The notes beneath the pieces were generated by a model, which saw only the letters and a list, made by a program, of their open reading frames with translations, was not told where the DNA came from and did not search any database. From contig CM030940.1 in NCBI GenBank assembly GCA_018136815.1, forward strand, positions 2,339,915-2,403,914: a stretch of DNA of 64,000 nt, written 5' to 3'. Within the stretch, counting starts at the first letter, position 1; every line of letters begins with the position of its first letter. Source of the DNA: Isochrysis galbana (lineage: Eukaryota; Haptophyta; Isochrysidales; Isochrysidaceae). Of this stretch, positions 1 to 9,794 are shown piece after piece. The position numbers and the translations under genes are program-made.

Positions 1-137
1 GTCGGGCCCCAGGGCCATCTCGTTCATCTCGTCGGGCCATCAAGGCCATCTCGTTCATCTCGTCGTCGGGCCATCAGGCCATCTCGTTACATCTCGTTCA
101 TCTCGTTACAATCCAAAGCTGCGGCATGATTTCCACA
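1..137 (+). repeat. 3' part of an LTR, cut by the window edge
   Basis: This stretch matches the last part of the LTR at 203-955, including the runs of GTCGGGCC(..)ATCTCGTTCATCTC and the closing GATTTCCACA. It ends at the same CA terminus. Only 65 bp (138-202) separate it from the next LTR. That spacer ends in AAGTCGGGGGG, which resembles a polypurine tract. This could be a miniature LTR element with almost no interior, or a recombined tandem of LTRs; the window start prevents a decision. Confidence 0.7.
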
Positions 138-202
138 ATTTAGAGACATAAGGATTCCGCTTGCAGAAGGCTCGCGAGGACGCTCGTGATTAAGTCGGGG
201 GG

Positions 203-955
203 TGTCGCATTCGCGATGTCTCAGAGGCAAAAAGAAATAACAAGTAAAAGAGAAACAGTAAAACAGTAAAAAGAACAGAGGAAGAAAGAAGAAGAAAAGT
301 GAAAAAGAAGAGAAAAAAACCCAGAGTATATAGGGCGGTTCTCAGCCCTTCCCATCGGCCCTATGGCTACGTAAACTCTCGCGTGGCATAGTGGTTCAAT
401 CCACCGCCTCCACCAACCTTTTGCTCTGGGTCGCGAGTTCGAGTCCGGACGGAGCGCTCTGCAGTTCGAGCCCCGCTCCTTCTCCTCTCCGCTCTTCTTC
501 TACAGTTAAATTCCGCACTCTTCTTCTACCATTAAAAAAATTCCACGCTCTCCGTCTACCGTTAGAAATCCTGCCTCTTCCTACTGTTAAAAATATCCTG
601 CCTTCCTACCGTTAAAATTCTGCACTCCGTCTACCGTTAAAAATCCTGCCTCCGTCGCCTTGCCAAGACATTTCCTCTGCCTTCCTGCCGGCTTCCTTGC
701 CAGTTCCTTCCGCCCCGGTTTCCCGCTTGTCTCCGAAAAACGGTTTCACCGCATTACGACCAAGCTTAGTGGGGAAACTCCTCGTCCAATTCCGTTACCC
801 GAAAATCTCGTTCGTCTCGTCGGGCCCCAGGGCCATCTCGTTCATCTCGTCGGGCCATCAAGGCCATCTCGTTCATCTCGTCGTCGGGCCATCAGGCCAT
901 CTCGTTACATCTCGTTCACCTCGTTACAATCCAAGCTGAGGCGTTGATTTCCACA
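203..955 (+). repeat. Complete LTR (TG...CA), 753 bp
   Basis: The element starts TGTCGCATTCGCGATGTCTC and ends GATTTCCACA, so it has the 5'-TG...CA-3' ends of LTR retrotransposons. A second copy lies inverted at 6208-6903, where it is flanked by a 5-bp target duplication. The length difference (753 against 696 bp) comes mostly from a short internal tandem repeat of the word ATCTCGTTCATCTCGTCGGG. Short coding-like frames inside it are not genes. It contains a tRNA-like core at 384-446. Confidence 0.8.
384..446 (+). promoter_or_regulatory. tRNA-like A box and B box inside the LTR
   Basis: TGGCATAGTGG (384-394) fits the RNA polymerase III A-box consensus, and AGTTCGAGTCC (436-446) fits the B-box consensus except for one base. 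Spacing is normal for a tRNA or SINE. The sequence does not fold into a good cloverleaf because the T stem does not pair, so it is tRNA-derived rather than a tRNA gene. The inverted LTR copy keeps both boxes at about 6660-6722. Confidence 0.6.
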
Positions 956-1049
956 ATTGATCCAGCAGGACTGTTTTAGGTCGTTTGCCTTCATTTGGTA
1001 CCCCTCGTTTCCAAATACGCGATGCGCCGGCACAAAAAAAATCGTCTAG

Positions 1050-1057
1050 TATTTAAG
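1050..1057 (+). promoter_or_regulatory. TATA-like box upstream of the 1095 gene
   Basis: TATTTAAG lies 38 bp before the ATG at 1095 in a short AT-rich patch. It is the only TATA-like word between the LTR end (955) and the gene. Confidence 0.4.
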
Positions 1058-1094
1058 CAAAGGCACCCACGCACCCACCTCACAGTGCTCAACC

Positions 1095-1705
1095 ATGTCT
1101 ATAAATGGAATGGCGGCTGATGATGTAGTAGTACGCAAGCGATTGCAATGGATCATAAGAAAGATGGACGATAACTTTAAAAATTCATCTTACCTCTCTT
1201 TCCGCCATATGGCACTTCTAAATCTGCCATGCAGGTTATTGCGGAAGCATTGGACAGCATCAGTCCGCCGCCGCCGGTTGGGGTCAACCCGAGGAGGCTG
1301 CCTGAGTCGAACCCAAATTTGTGGACGTACACTTTTGAATGTAAGTGCGTATTCAGTTCATTCGATTTCAAGCACAATACGGACATTAAAGACACCTTAC
1401 ATGCCATTTGCGAGGCTGATAAATCATTCACACTGGTTTATATGATACACACTCTCTTGAGCAATAAATTCACAGCGAAAACAATCATCGATATGAGTCG
1501 TGATGATCTGCTTCGTACAATCAAAGCTTATGTCGATTCAGAATTAACTCCCCACCTCCAAGAATTGTTAGAAGGTGTCGATTCGGGTTCAGCTTCCCAA
1601 GTGAAGATTGAAAACAAAAGGCCGCTTATCGGTTCGGGTTCAGCTCCCGTAAAGATTGAACCCACAAGGCCCAGCAACATCAAATACAAAAAAGCTCGGT
1701 CCTAG
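1095..1705 (+). CDS. Hypothetical protein with twin VKIE motifs, one predicted intron
   Basis: Not recognised. Two overlapping frames read well only if joined: exon 1 1095-1124, GT-AG intron 1125-1234 (starts GTAGTA, ends CATGCAG), exon 2 1235-1705, giving about 166 residues. Exon 2 runs from VIAEALDSI to a basic tail KYKKARS. The C-terminus carries two copies of GSGSA-x-VKIE-x-x-RP. VKIE is the textbook SUMO-acceptor consensus and the tail could be a nuclear signal, so a nuclear role is possible but inferred. Base composition is clearly more AT-rich than the neighbours. An alternative is a single-exon protein starting at the ATG at 1229. Confidence 0.5.
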
Positions 1706-1964
1706 GACACCGGGCCGAGCTCACCATGAGGGCGCTCCTGCGAGCAAGGGGATGCATGGTTACTAGTGCGTGCCCCCCCTCGATGAAAAGAAAACGCGCG
1801 CACTTCCTTTTTCAAACATGGGTAGCCTCGCCGTCTCCCCGCCATCGAGACAGCGCCGGACTTCTTCAAGCTCCACTGCCTCGCAATCTTCAGCGCGAAG
1901 CGAGGCGGGGGGAAGACCGTGGCGTGCGCGAACCTCATCCGGATGGCCCCCCGTGACCCTTGCC

Positions 1965-2665
1965 TCATGGGGGGGAGAGGGAGTCTCCTGAGTTTGCATT
2001 CGCTGTGGATAATCGCTTGGTCACGGTCCTGATGACAAAGACGACCACCGCTACGAGCGCGGCGACGACCCCAAGCGTGACCAACAAGGCGGTCAGCATG
2101 ACTTTGTCGAAGATGAAGCGGAGGGCCAGCTGTGTTGGTGTTTCCACCGAGTCCCCACTGCACTCGACGTCGAGCGAGCGCACCGGGTGCGTCCACCCGA
2201 TCGCCTTCAGGTCGACGTCTTCACGGCGCTTGTCTTGTGCTTGCGGGTCGTCGGCCGACGGGCCGTGGATGGTCGAGCTCACGCAGTGCGGCATCGAGGA
2301 TGCACGAGTGAGAGTTGTCGTTGAAGATGCGCATCTTGGACTTGAGTATGAGTTCGAGCAGCGGGTCCTTGTCGAGCCTGACCGCCATCACGAGGGGGCA
2401 GGGGCACCTCTTTTGTTCGTGGATGCGCGGGTGTTCGGAGAGGAGCTTGACGAGCATTGCGTCGTCCCTTTCCATGGCCACCTTGAGTGCAGTCCCGTCT
2501 GCGAGCTGCGACACCTCCGTCACGTCTGCTCCTGCGGCGAGGAGCGCCTGTGCCTCCGCTTGGGCTCCGGCGGTTTGGGGCGGCCCCGTTGGGGCGTCGT
2601 GACGGCGGGGGGCTGGGAGGTGGGAGCGGTCGGCGCGCGCTCCATCGCTAAAACTATAACAATAG
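1965..2665 (-). CDS. Ankyrin-like protein with C-terminal membrane segment (start and frame uncertain)
   Basis: The minus strand from about 2590 encodes an ankyrin-like stretch: ALLAAGADV, then DGTALKVAMERDDAMLVKLL. The frame then shifts near 2280, where a donor-like GTGAGC allows a short intron. It continues as VDLKAIGWTHPV, then TPTQLALRF, then a hydrophobic segment MLTALLVTLGVVAALVAVVV and a short basic tail ending at 1965. The ATG at 2645, preceded by a palindrome, opens a different frame (MERAPTAP...) from the ankyrin part. The 5' end is therefore either spliced in a way I cannot resolve or broken. It may be a decayed copy. Confidence 0.4.
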
Positions 2666-2669
2666 TTTT
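2650..2669. repeat. Palindrome AAAACTAT-4-ATAGTTTT, copy 1 (minus)
   Basis: A perfect inverted repeat (8-bp arms, 4-bp loop) immediately upstream of an ATGGAGCGCGCGCCGACCGC start on the minus strand. The same palindrome and start recur at 5715 and 10615. Confidence 0.75.
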
Positions 2670-2928
2670 ATGGCTATTAGGTTCAAATATGTTAGCCCAG
2701 CCTACGCCTTCTTCGCCCTCGCCCTGCTGCAGCCGCTCAACGCGCTCGTGCGCGGCACGCCCGCCGCCCGCACCACACGCCGCGCCGTGTGGCGGGTCGC
2801 GCACAAGGGGACGGGCTACGCCGTGCTCGGCGTGGGCGTCTACCAGGCCCTCTCGGGGCGCGCCCTCATGCGTGGTGCTCCTGGGCCTCTCCTTCGGGGT
2901 GCTCGCGGGGGGGCTCATGGTAGGGTGA
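2670..2928 (+). pseudogene. Fragment of a cytochrome b561/DOMON-type membrane protein
   Basis: Immediately right of the palindrome, the plus strand reads AYAFFALALLQPLNALVRG, then WRVAHKGTGYAVLGVGVYQA, then after a frame change VVLLGLSFGVLAGGLMVG. The LQPLNA and HKGxGY motifs are typical of the C-terminal b561 helices, including a haem-ligand histidine. The heme-binding core and any DOMON domain are missing, and the last helix is out of frame. I read this as a truncated gene remnant, possibly cut where the palindrome-bearing repeat begins. Confidence 0.5.
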
Positions 2929-2999
2929 GAGTCCCCACGGGAGGGGAAGAAACCCTGAGGGAAAGGAGACCAAATGAAGGCAAGCCGCCTTTCCAATCC

Positions 3000-3700
3000 G
3001 CCACCGACGGATTAAGTAAGGTAGGTATCTAACAATCCATATTGCTTGGAGCGCTCGCGTGTGTTCGATAGGAATGTAAAAATATGTACAAGTACAAGTA
3101 CACTTTTTTGCCCAAATATGTAGTAAAAATATGTCGAAATAGGTAGAAAATCCGCCCAAATATGTAGAAAATATGTACATACAATAAGATAAAAATGCGC
3201 CAGGGAAGCAGGGAAGCGGCCCTCTGCCTCAAAAAAGACAAAAGCACCCACCAACACCAACCACAAGAACATAAAAGAGCTAGCACACTGCTTTTCACAT
3301 AAATGAAACATCAGATTATTAGTTATTAGCCAGATACGTAGACCGGCATGAATGAGGGATCGCGGAACGAAGCTCGCCTGGCATGAGCGACGTGTGCCCC
3401 TCTTCTTCCGTCTTCCGTGCCTATAGTTAGTATGCAAACCCTATCCCTACGCCCAAGTATGCCGTAAATATGTGAAATATGTACGAAAATGTAACGATAT
3501 GTAATCCGGAAAAGTTGATCCAAATATGCAGCTCAATATCAATCCAGAGCACGCGCGCTCAGTCGGACTGATCAGTGATCAGTCGCGCGCGCGCAATAAG
3601 GCAGGTGAGTGTCTCTCGGCGGGGGTACCATATTTGATCCACCCATATGGTGGTCCTTGAATAGATAACAGTGTTGTGTAGATCAATGAGAACATCGTTC
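3000..3700. other. Gene-free AT-rich stretch with AAATATGT words
   Basis: No coding signal. The region holds many direct and inverted copies of CCAAATATGTAG/AAATATGT (3100-3180 and 3450-3530) and nested palindromes around 3575 (ACTGATCAGTGATCAGT). The segment 3018-3070 resembles 21247-21300 (both contain CAATCCATAT, GCTTG and GTGTGTTCG), so it is repeat-derived. Confidence 0.5.
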
Positions 3701-3837
3701 GGCTAGCACTCGTGACGGCGGTTCAGTGACTCTAGACAAGGCCGACGTTGCACGTTGCCACACGCACAGTAGAACTGAGATATCTACAATAATACACGAC
3801 TTAGGATTATACAGGGAGGAAGAGAGAGCAGAGAGAG

Positions 3838-3842
3838 GGAGC

Positions 3843-3919
<77 letters not shown>

Positions 3920-3946
3920 AAGAGGGAAAGAGGGAGAGGAGAGAGG

Positions 3947-4024
<78 letters not shown>

Positions 4025-4051
4025 AAGAGGGAAAGAGGGAGAGGAGAGAGG

Positions 4052-4121
<70 letters not shown>

Positions 4122-4156
4122 AAGAGGGAAAGAGGGAAAGAGGGAGAGGAGAGAGG

Positions 4157-4222
<66 letters not shown>

Positions 4223-4249
4223 AAGAGGGAAAGAGGGAGAGGAGAGAGG

Positions 4250-4321
<72 letters not shown>

Positions 4322-4348
4322 AAGAGGGAAAGAGGGAGAGGAGAGAGG

Positions 4349-4404
<56 letters not shown>
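3838..4404. repeat. GA microsatellite with a higher-order repeat
   Basis: Long (GA)n tracts alternate with an interrupting unit built from GGGAAAGA, GGGAGAGG and AGAGAGGGAGGGAG. The unit occurs five times with variable (GA)n spacing. Long open frames on both strands across it (poly-RE, poly-LS) are artefacts of the repeat. Confidence 0.95.
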
Positions 4405-4410
<6 letters not shown>

Positions 4411-4429
4411 GAGGGGGAAGGGACCGACG

Positions 4430-5107
4430 ATGCGGCATGGCAAGAATCGCTCCCTCGCCAGCCGTAAGCGCGAGAAGAACGTGAGCGGCGCAACCCTCGA
4501 GAGCGCCTTCTCTCACGATCCGCGGCAGGTGGAGCCATACAAGGCGTCCTGGGAGACGGCAGTACCTCGCTCGATGAGGCTCATGATGCACGCGGCAAAG
4601 ATGGCAGAAGGAACACACAAGAGGGTTTCGCGCCATCGAGAGGACACGGGCGAGCGCAGGCCGACGAAGAAGCAGCGGGAAGCAGAGGTGAACTACACCG
4701 ACACATCTGCAGATGCGGTGGGCAAGAATGGAGAGGGCCGGAAATCAACCAAGCCAGCGGGTGGGAAGCCCCAAAAGAAACTGTATGGACAGCAGGCCAT
4801 TGACCCGGAGGCATCGCTGCCTAGGCTGCAGCAGCGGCACTCACAAGCTTCGACAGTGACACAGACGCAACCGCACCGGAAGCCAAGCGCTCGGAAACAA
4901 GCCCGGACTGTCGCGGCTCAGACGAAGGCCCGCTTTGGTGAGGTGAATGATGCGCCACCTGAGCTTCAAATCGGTGGAGTTCTCGCAAAAAAAGCTGCAG
5001 CACAGAAAGCTGCAGCGAGTGCGGCCGCGGACCAGCTTGCCCGCCAGCGAGCACTCGTGATTGACAACTACAAGGCTGCTCGGTTGAAACGGCAGCGGGG
5101 TAACTGA
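4430..5107 (+). CDS. CCDC137-like nucleolar protein
   Basis: An intronless 225-residue, strongly basic protein. The family signature is in the C-terminal half: ARFGEVNDAPPEL (168-179), then an Ala/Lys helix, then LARQRALVIDNYKAARLKRQ (203-222). In animal CCDC137 the FGEV-PPEL motif and the LARQR...AYR-LK tail occur in the same order. VPRSMRLMM (45-53) matches the family's (I/V)P-R-(L/M)R-(E/L)IM segment. Family members are nuclear/nucleolar coiled-coil proteins; the biochemical role is poorly defined. The ATG at 4430 is the first after the GA satellite and gives a complete protein; the frame is closed upstream. Confidence 0.75.
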   Translation: MRHGKNRSLASRKREKNVSGATLESAFSHDPRQVEPYKASWETAVPRSMRLMMHAAKMAEGTHKRVSRHREDTGERRPTKKQREAEVNYTDTSADAVGKNGEGRKSTKPAGGKPQKKLYGQQAIDPEASLPRLQQRHSQASTVTQTQPHRKPSARKQARTVAAQTKARFGEVNDAPPELQIGGVLAKKAAAQKAAASAAADQLARQRALVIDNYKAARLKRQRGN

Positions 5108-5186
5108 TCCGTGTGTGGTTGCATCATACACAGAACAAGGTGACTGCAACTCATCAATTTTTACGGAGCTTCGTTTGTTGCTGCTG

Positions 5187-5230
5187 CTCAAAGTTTAGGG
5201 CGGTCAAACAAGGCCTTTTTAACTACTAAT
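5187..5230 (-). repeat. TTTGACCGCCCTAA motif, inverted copy
   Basis: On the minus strand this reads AGTTAAAAAGGCC..TGTTTGACCGCCCTAAAC. The same arrangement, AGTTAAAA-n-GTGTTTGACCGCCCTA, occurs at 11283-11312, 19407-19440 and 27978-28008. See findings. Confidence 0.6.
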
Positions 5231-5494
5231 ATGGGGGAGGGGATAATTTTTGACTATTCTCCAATGCCCACAACAAAACTCCCAGGGGCCCACCTGTCGC
5301 CAAGAAAATCTTTGCTAGAAAATGGTGCGATTCTCCTCCCCCCTCGCCCCTCCACTGCACACGCTCTGGCTCTGGGGCTCTACCGGTAGCAAGAACGAAC
5401 TGCGGCGCGCGCCGCCGCCTCGGGAGCGCCTGAGCCATCCCCAGTCACCTGCCACCACCACCCACAAGCCTCCTTCCGCACTTCCGCGCCCTCC

Positions 5495-5710
5495 TGTCGC
5501 ATTCGCGAGCCTCTGCAGGCTATTTCGCTATTTTCCGCTCTACCGTTATAAACGCGATGGTAAATCATCAATCTTCATTCTTATGTCGATCTATAAGTCT
5601 ACGACGTCTCCACGCTTCTATCAATCACTACACTTCATTCAATGTAGGTCTACCATTACACTCACGTGGCCAAGCAGCTTCTACAGGCTTCTTTCTACTC
5701 GGCAATATGA
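5495..5710 (+). repeat. LTR-like sequence of a second family
   Basis: It starts TGTCGCATTCGCGAGCCTCTG, sharing the first 14 bases with the LTR at 203, and then diverges. A shortened relative lies at 18340-18446, lacking most of the middle. The 3' end cannot be placed. A palindrome and ATG follow directly (5715-5739). Confidence 0.5.
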
Positions 5711-5714
5711 ATAG

Positions 5715-6053
5715 AAAACTATTGTTATAGTTTTAGCGATGGAGCGCGCGCCGACCGCTCCCAACTCCCAGCCCCCCGCCGCCACGACGCCCCACAGGGG
5801 CCGCCCCAAGCCGAAGCGCTCGCAGGCCGCCCCACTGACAGACAGCGACGTCGACATGATCTTCCCACCTTCGCCTCCCCACCAGCCACAGAAGCAGGGG
5901 ACAAAGTCGCGTTCCGTCAAAAGAGGGCCAGGTTATTTTTTTGTTATCCACCTTGTTTTCTTTTTGGGTAGCCAGAATAATGTTATTATTATTACTAACA
6001 ACGCTAATCACGCTCCCCCACTCTCAACACACGCGGCCGGCTACGCGGGCTGA
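5715..6053 (+). other. Palindrome plus MERAPTAP reading frame, copy 2
   Basis: The palindrome AAAACTATTGTTATAGTTTT (5715-5734) sits 4 bp before ATG 5739. The frame reads MERAPTAPNSQPPAATTPHR, then RGRPKPKRS (AT-hook-like), then KSRSVKRGPG, and runs on to 6053. It converges with the broken gene on the minus strand. The same convergent pair recurs near 31.6-32.4 kb. The real coding frame is undecided: an alternative frame conserves AFRQKRARL between copies. Confidence 0.4.
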
Positions 6054-7180
6054 GTTTTCATCTTCTTCGTCTTTTTCTCACATCCCTCTTCCTCGTGCTG
6101 GCAGGCGACGATGTCGTTTGGCTGATCTTGGGTGGCGAGGTCCGTGATGCGTGCGAGGACGGCCTTCTTGTCCTGCATGTAGAGTTTGCCAGCTGCTCGG
6201 CGCACTTTGTGGAAATCAAAGCCGCAGCTTGGATTGTAACGAGATGAACGAGATGTAACGAGATGGCCTGATGGCCCGACGACGAGATGAACGAGATGGC
6301 CGAGATGGCCCGACGAGATGAACGAGATGGCCCGAGGGCCCGACGAGATGAACGAGATTTTCGGGTATCGGAACTGGACGGAGAGTTTCCCCACTAAGCT
6401 TGGTCGTAATGCGGTGAAACCGTTTTTCGAGACAAGCGGGAAACCGGGGCGGAAGGAACTGGCAAGGAAGCCGGCGGGAAGGCAGAGGAAATGTCTTGGC
6501 AAGGCGACGGAGGCAGGATTTTTAACGGTAGGGAGGCAGGAATTTTTAACGGTAGACGGAGTGCGGAATTTACTGGTAGAAGAAGAGTGCGGAACTTAAC
6601 TGTAGAAGAAGAGCGGAGAGGAGAAGGAGCGGGGCTCGAACTGCAGAGCGCTCCGTCCGGACTCGAACTCGCGACCCAGAGCAAAAGGTTGGTGGAGGCG
6701 GTGGGTTGAACCACTATGCCACGCGAGAGTTTACGTAGCCATAGGGCCGATGGGAAGTGCTGAGAACCACCCTATATACTCTGGGTTTTTTTCTCTTCTT
6801 TTTCACTCTTCTTCTTCTTTCTTCCTCTGTTCTTTTTACTGTTTTTACTGTATTTCTTTTACTGTTATTTCTTTTTTGCCTCTGAGACATCGCGAATGCG
6901 ACACACTTGCACCATGGGATTCGTTTCAGCGTACGCGACCGCCGTACGATGTATTCCATGCAGAGGTACGCCAGGGCGGCTTGCTCTCCAATGTATCTGG
7001 TCTTTGGGATTGGGAGCTCTTGTCGTACTCGTCGGAGTAGTCGCCGACGAGCATGAGGGTTGCCTTGCACCAACGGCCCATGTACCATGTATGGCTTGAT
7101 GAGTGCCCACATCGACGGGTAGCGTTCCTTGGCCAGATCCACGCGGAAGTCTCCACATCCACGGGCGCTCTACCCGATAT
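6041..7180 (-). pseudogene. Broken copy of the 31.6-kb gene, split by a solo LTR
   Basis: The 3' part (6041-6202) encodes RRAAGKLYMQDKKAVLARI, then TDLATQDQPNDIVACQ, then a Lys-rich end. The 5' part (about 6909-7180) matches the start of the copy at 31598-32136 at DNA level but carries frame-breaking changes. Between them lies an LTR (6208-6903) with its 5-bp target duplication. The 31.6-kb copy has the uninterrupted joint at 31967-31971. This copy is therefore inactivated. Its protein family is unknown. Confidence 0.8.
6208..6903 (-). mobile_element. Solo LTR, 696 bp, with 5-bp target-site duplication
   Basis: On the minus strand it runs from TGTCGCATTCGCG (6903) to ATTTCCACA (6208). Both sides carry the direct repeat CACTT on the plus strand (6203-6207 and 6904-6908; AAGTG on the minus). 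The paralogous unoccupied site at 31967-31971 has AAGTG once. TG...CA ends, a 5-bp duplication and no internal coding region define a solo LTR. The tRNA-like core is retained. Confidence 0.9.
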
Positions 7181-7209
7181 CGCGGGCACTTCCGGATGGC
7201 CACTTCATA

Positions 7210-7840
7210 TTGAAAAGCTCACAACTCGGCGTCTTTTCGGAAGACAACGCCCTATGTACACCGCACCAAAAACTCTGCCGCTTCAGCAGTTCAGCAGGGG
7301 GGGGGGGGGAATGCTGCGATCAGCACGCATCAAGGGGTACGGGCAAGTTCGCTGAGCGGTTGGTGTGATAGTACCGGGCTAGTGGCAGTAGGGGTACTAA
7401 CGCTCAGGTGTTTTACTATTATCATCATACACACTGTAGACTGAGCGCAACTTGGACGCAAGCACACGCAACGCAATCACTTGAATGCGCACGGCCTGGG
7501 GATACAGATGATTACAGTAGATATGGGAGTATTGAACAAGGCATGAACAAAGGAAAGTGAGGTGGAATGTTCGGAGGATGAGGGAGCGCACAATAGGAAT
7601 GAGAAGACGCGCTCACCACACCATCTCCACGGTTCGCTTCACTTCCGCATACGGCCAAAAAGTTGCGATGATTGGTGAGCCGCGTTTCAGGGCGCGGATG
7701 AGTGGCGGCCATGGCCGAGCTGACTTTTTCAACTCAGGACATGTGCTACATATTTTTGCACAACGGCGTATAACGCGCCCACAAAAGCGACGCACTGTAG
7801 ATTCGCCTCGCTGGGGCCTATACGCGAGCCTCGTGAGCCT
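7210..7840. other. No gene seen
   Basis: Mixed-composition DNA downstream (3') of the coiled-coil gene. Apart from a G13 run near 7300 I see no coding signal, repeat family or RNA gene. Confidence 0.5.
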
Positions 7841-7845
7841 AGGCC

Positions 7846-9556
7846 TCACGCTTCCGGTCGCTTGCAATTGAGCCGTTCAAGCATCGCGCACCACCGGCGC
7901 TCGGCTTGGTCGAGCTCTCCTTGCAAGCGCGACACTTGCTTCCGCTGCGACGAGGCAAGAGGCGGATCGAGGGAATGTGTCAGAGCACCGCTAATGCCAT
8001 GAGCTTTGCAGTCTACTTGTACCGCAACTAAGCGCCGCAAATCGCGGGAGCGCGGCAGAGAGGCGTCCCACCTGCTCCACCTTGGTCAACCGTATCTCCT
8101 CCTGCATGCATGCGAGCCTGGCCTCGTATGCCGTGCGCATCGCCACCATCTCCTCAGCGAGCACCCTCTCAAAGGTCTCCCCCTCAGCGTCGGCAAGTAG
8201 CTCGGCCTCTCTGCGCAGCGCCGCAGCCTCGCGCTCCGCAGCCTCGCGGGTCGCCTTCTCCTCACGTAACTCCTCGGTCATCAGCTCCATGCCCGTCAGT
8301 TTCTTGCGCGTCTCGGCGAGCGCACGGCTCGACTCGTGCTGCACGGCGGCGAGCGAGAGCAGCTCACTGCGGGCACTGGCGAGTTGCCTGCTCTGCTCCA
8401 CATTCTGCGCCCGCTGGGCTTCCGTAGCTTGCTCTGCAATGTCGAGCCGGAGACGTGTCTCCTCCAGCTCATCGCTCAGCTTCCCTACCTGCCTCAACGC
8501 ATCGCGTGCAGCCGCGGTCCGTACCATTGTCATGTCGCACCTCAACGAGTCTGCCTCTTGTGTGACGCTGCGGAGTTGTGCTTCCAGCTCAACGACAGTG
8601 GCCCTGAGCACCGACTCCGCAATTGAGGATCGCACCGCCCGTGCCTCCGCCTCTGCCCTCGCCGCCTCGGCGGACGATAGGCGATTTCTCAACTCGGAGG
8701 TCTCCTCTTCGAGGGCATTCTTGTGAGCCGATGCCTCGGCCGTCTCTCCACGCGCAGAGTGTGCGGCGCGCCATGCCATCGTCGCCTCGTCTTCCGCGTC
8801 ACGGAGCGCCGACGAGTACGTGGCGATCAGCGCGAGCGCGGCCGCGGCGCCACCCGTGCTCGAAATAGTTTGCGAGCCCACTGAGATCGTCTGCGGGGCC
8901 TGCTTTGTTGAAGTCATTATAGGTGGCGCTGGACATCCGTCGGTGCAGTCGGAACCGTCGTGTGCGGGCGCGTCTCTCTTAGCTGCCAGCGCTTTCAGGC
9001 GCTCGATTACCGCGTAGAAATACGGCAAATGAGAACTCGATGTCTCACCGCGCGCAGACTGCGCCATGAATTCCGGATCGACCGCACCAAGTGCTGCCTG
9101 CTGCATGCGGACGAGCGCTTGTAACAAGATCTCGCTCAAGCGACGCCGTCCCTGCGCCTCCGGCTCGGAGGCCATTGATTTAAGATCCTTCTCAGAATAG
9201 GCCGGTCCGTGTACCCATTGCGCCATCGCCGGCGCACTTCTGTCGTTGCCACGCTCCGCTAACCAGGTCTGCGCGTGAAGGATGTCTCGGATGAGGAGGT
9301 CATCGCGAGACACATCCGGCAGCTGTCTAGCGCGAGCGGATAGCCGCCCCATATCAGCCCCCGCGGTACGAGCGTCGACCGGAGTGTAGACAGTCGAGCG
9401 CGGCTCCACGGCTGCATCGGAAGAGAGCCGCTTGTGACCTCCAAAGCCGAGGCGGGCCGAGGGCAGTGTGGTGGCTAGTGAACGCGGCTCGAAGAGTGCA
9501 GGCTGCTGGACAGAATTCCTCTGCTGCCGCAGCAGCCGGGCCTGCTGCATGCGCAA
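7846..9556 (-). CDS. Long coiled-coil protein, two exons
   Basis: Exon 1 9556-8072 and exon 2 7944-7846 join across a 127-nt GT-AG intron in phase 0 (EIRLTKVEQ to RKQVSRLQ), giving 527 residues. Without splicing the frame would end in a non-coiled tail. Residues 1-240 are Ala/Ser-rich with a small helical section (LLIRDILHAQTWLAERG, EILLQALVRMQQAALG). Residues about 245-520 are nearly continuous heptads rich in E, R, A and L. No enzymatic motif is present. Such proteins are usually structural (cytoskeletal, ciliary or Golgi); the family is not identifiable by eye. Confidence 0.7.
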
Positions 9557-9794
9557 GGGGAAGAAGAGGAGGAGAGGGCAGGGGGGAAGGATGGGGGGTG
9601 GGAGCGGAGTGCGGAGGGGACGGCAGCCGCAGCGATTGTCTCACGGCGCCACGCAGATCAATGAAACGAAACGAATGAACCGACTTCCAACTATTTGTAT
9701 TTATGATTTGGAGATAAAGTACTGAGTACTCGTGTGAAAAAAATCAGCTCTTCTAGAGGGACGCCGTGCACCTCTGACCTCTGCGCTAGATTTG

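Noticed and set aside
384-460. A functional tRNA gene
   Set aside because: A and B boxes are present but the acceptor and T stems do not pair and no sensible anticodon arm forms.
203-955. Short proteins within the LTR (for example at 391-615 and 660-947)
   Set aside because: They lie inside a repeated LTR, change frame between copies and show no conserved protein signal.
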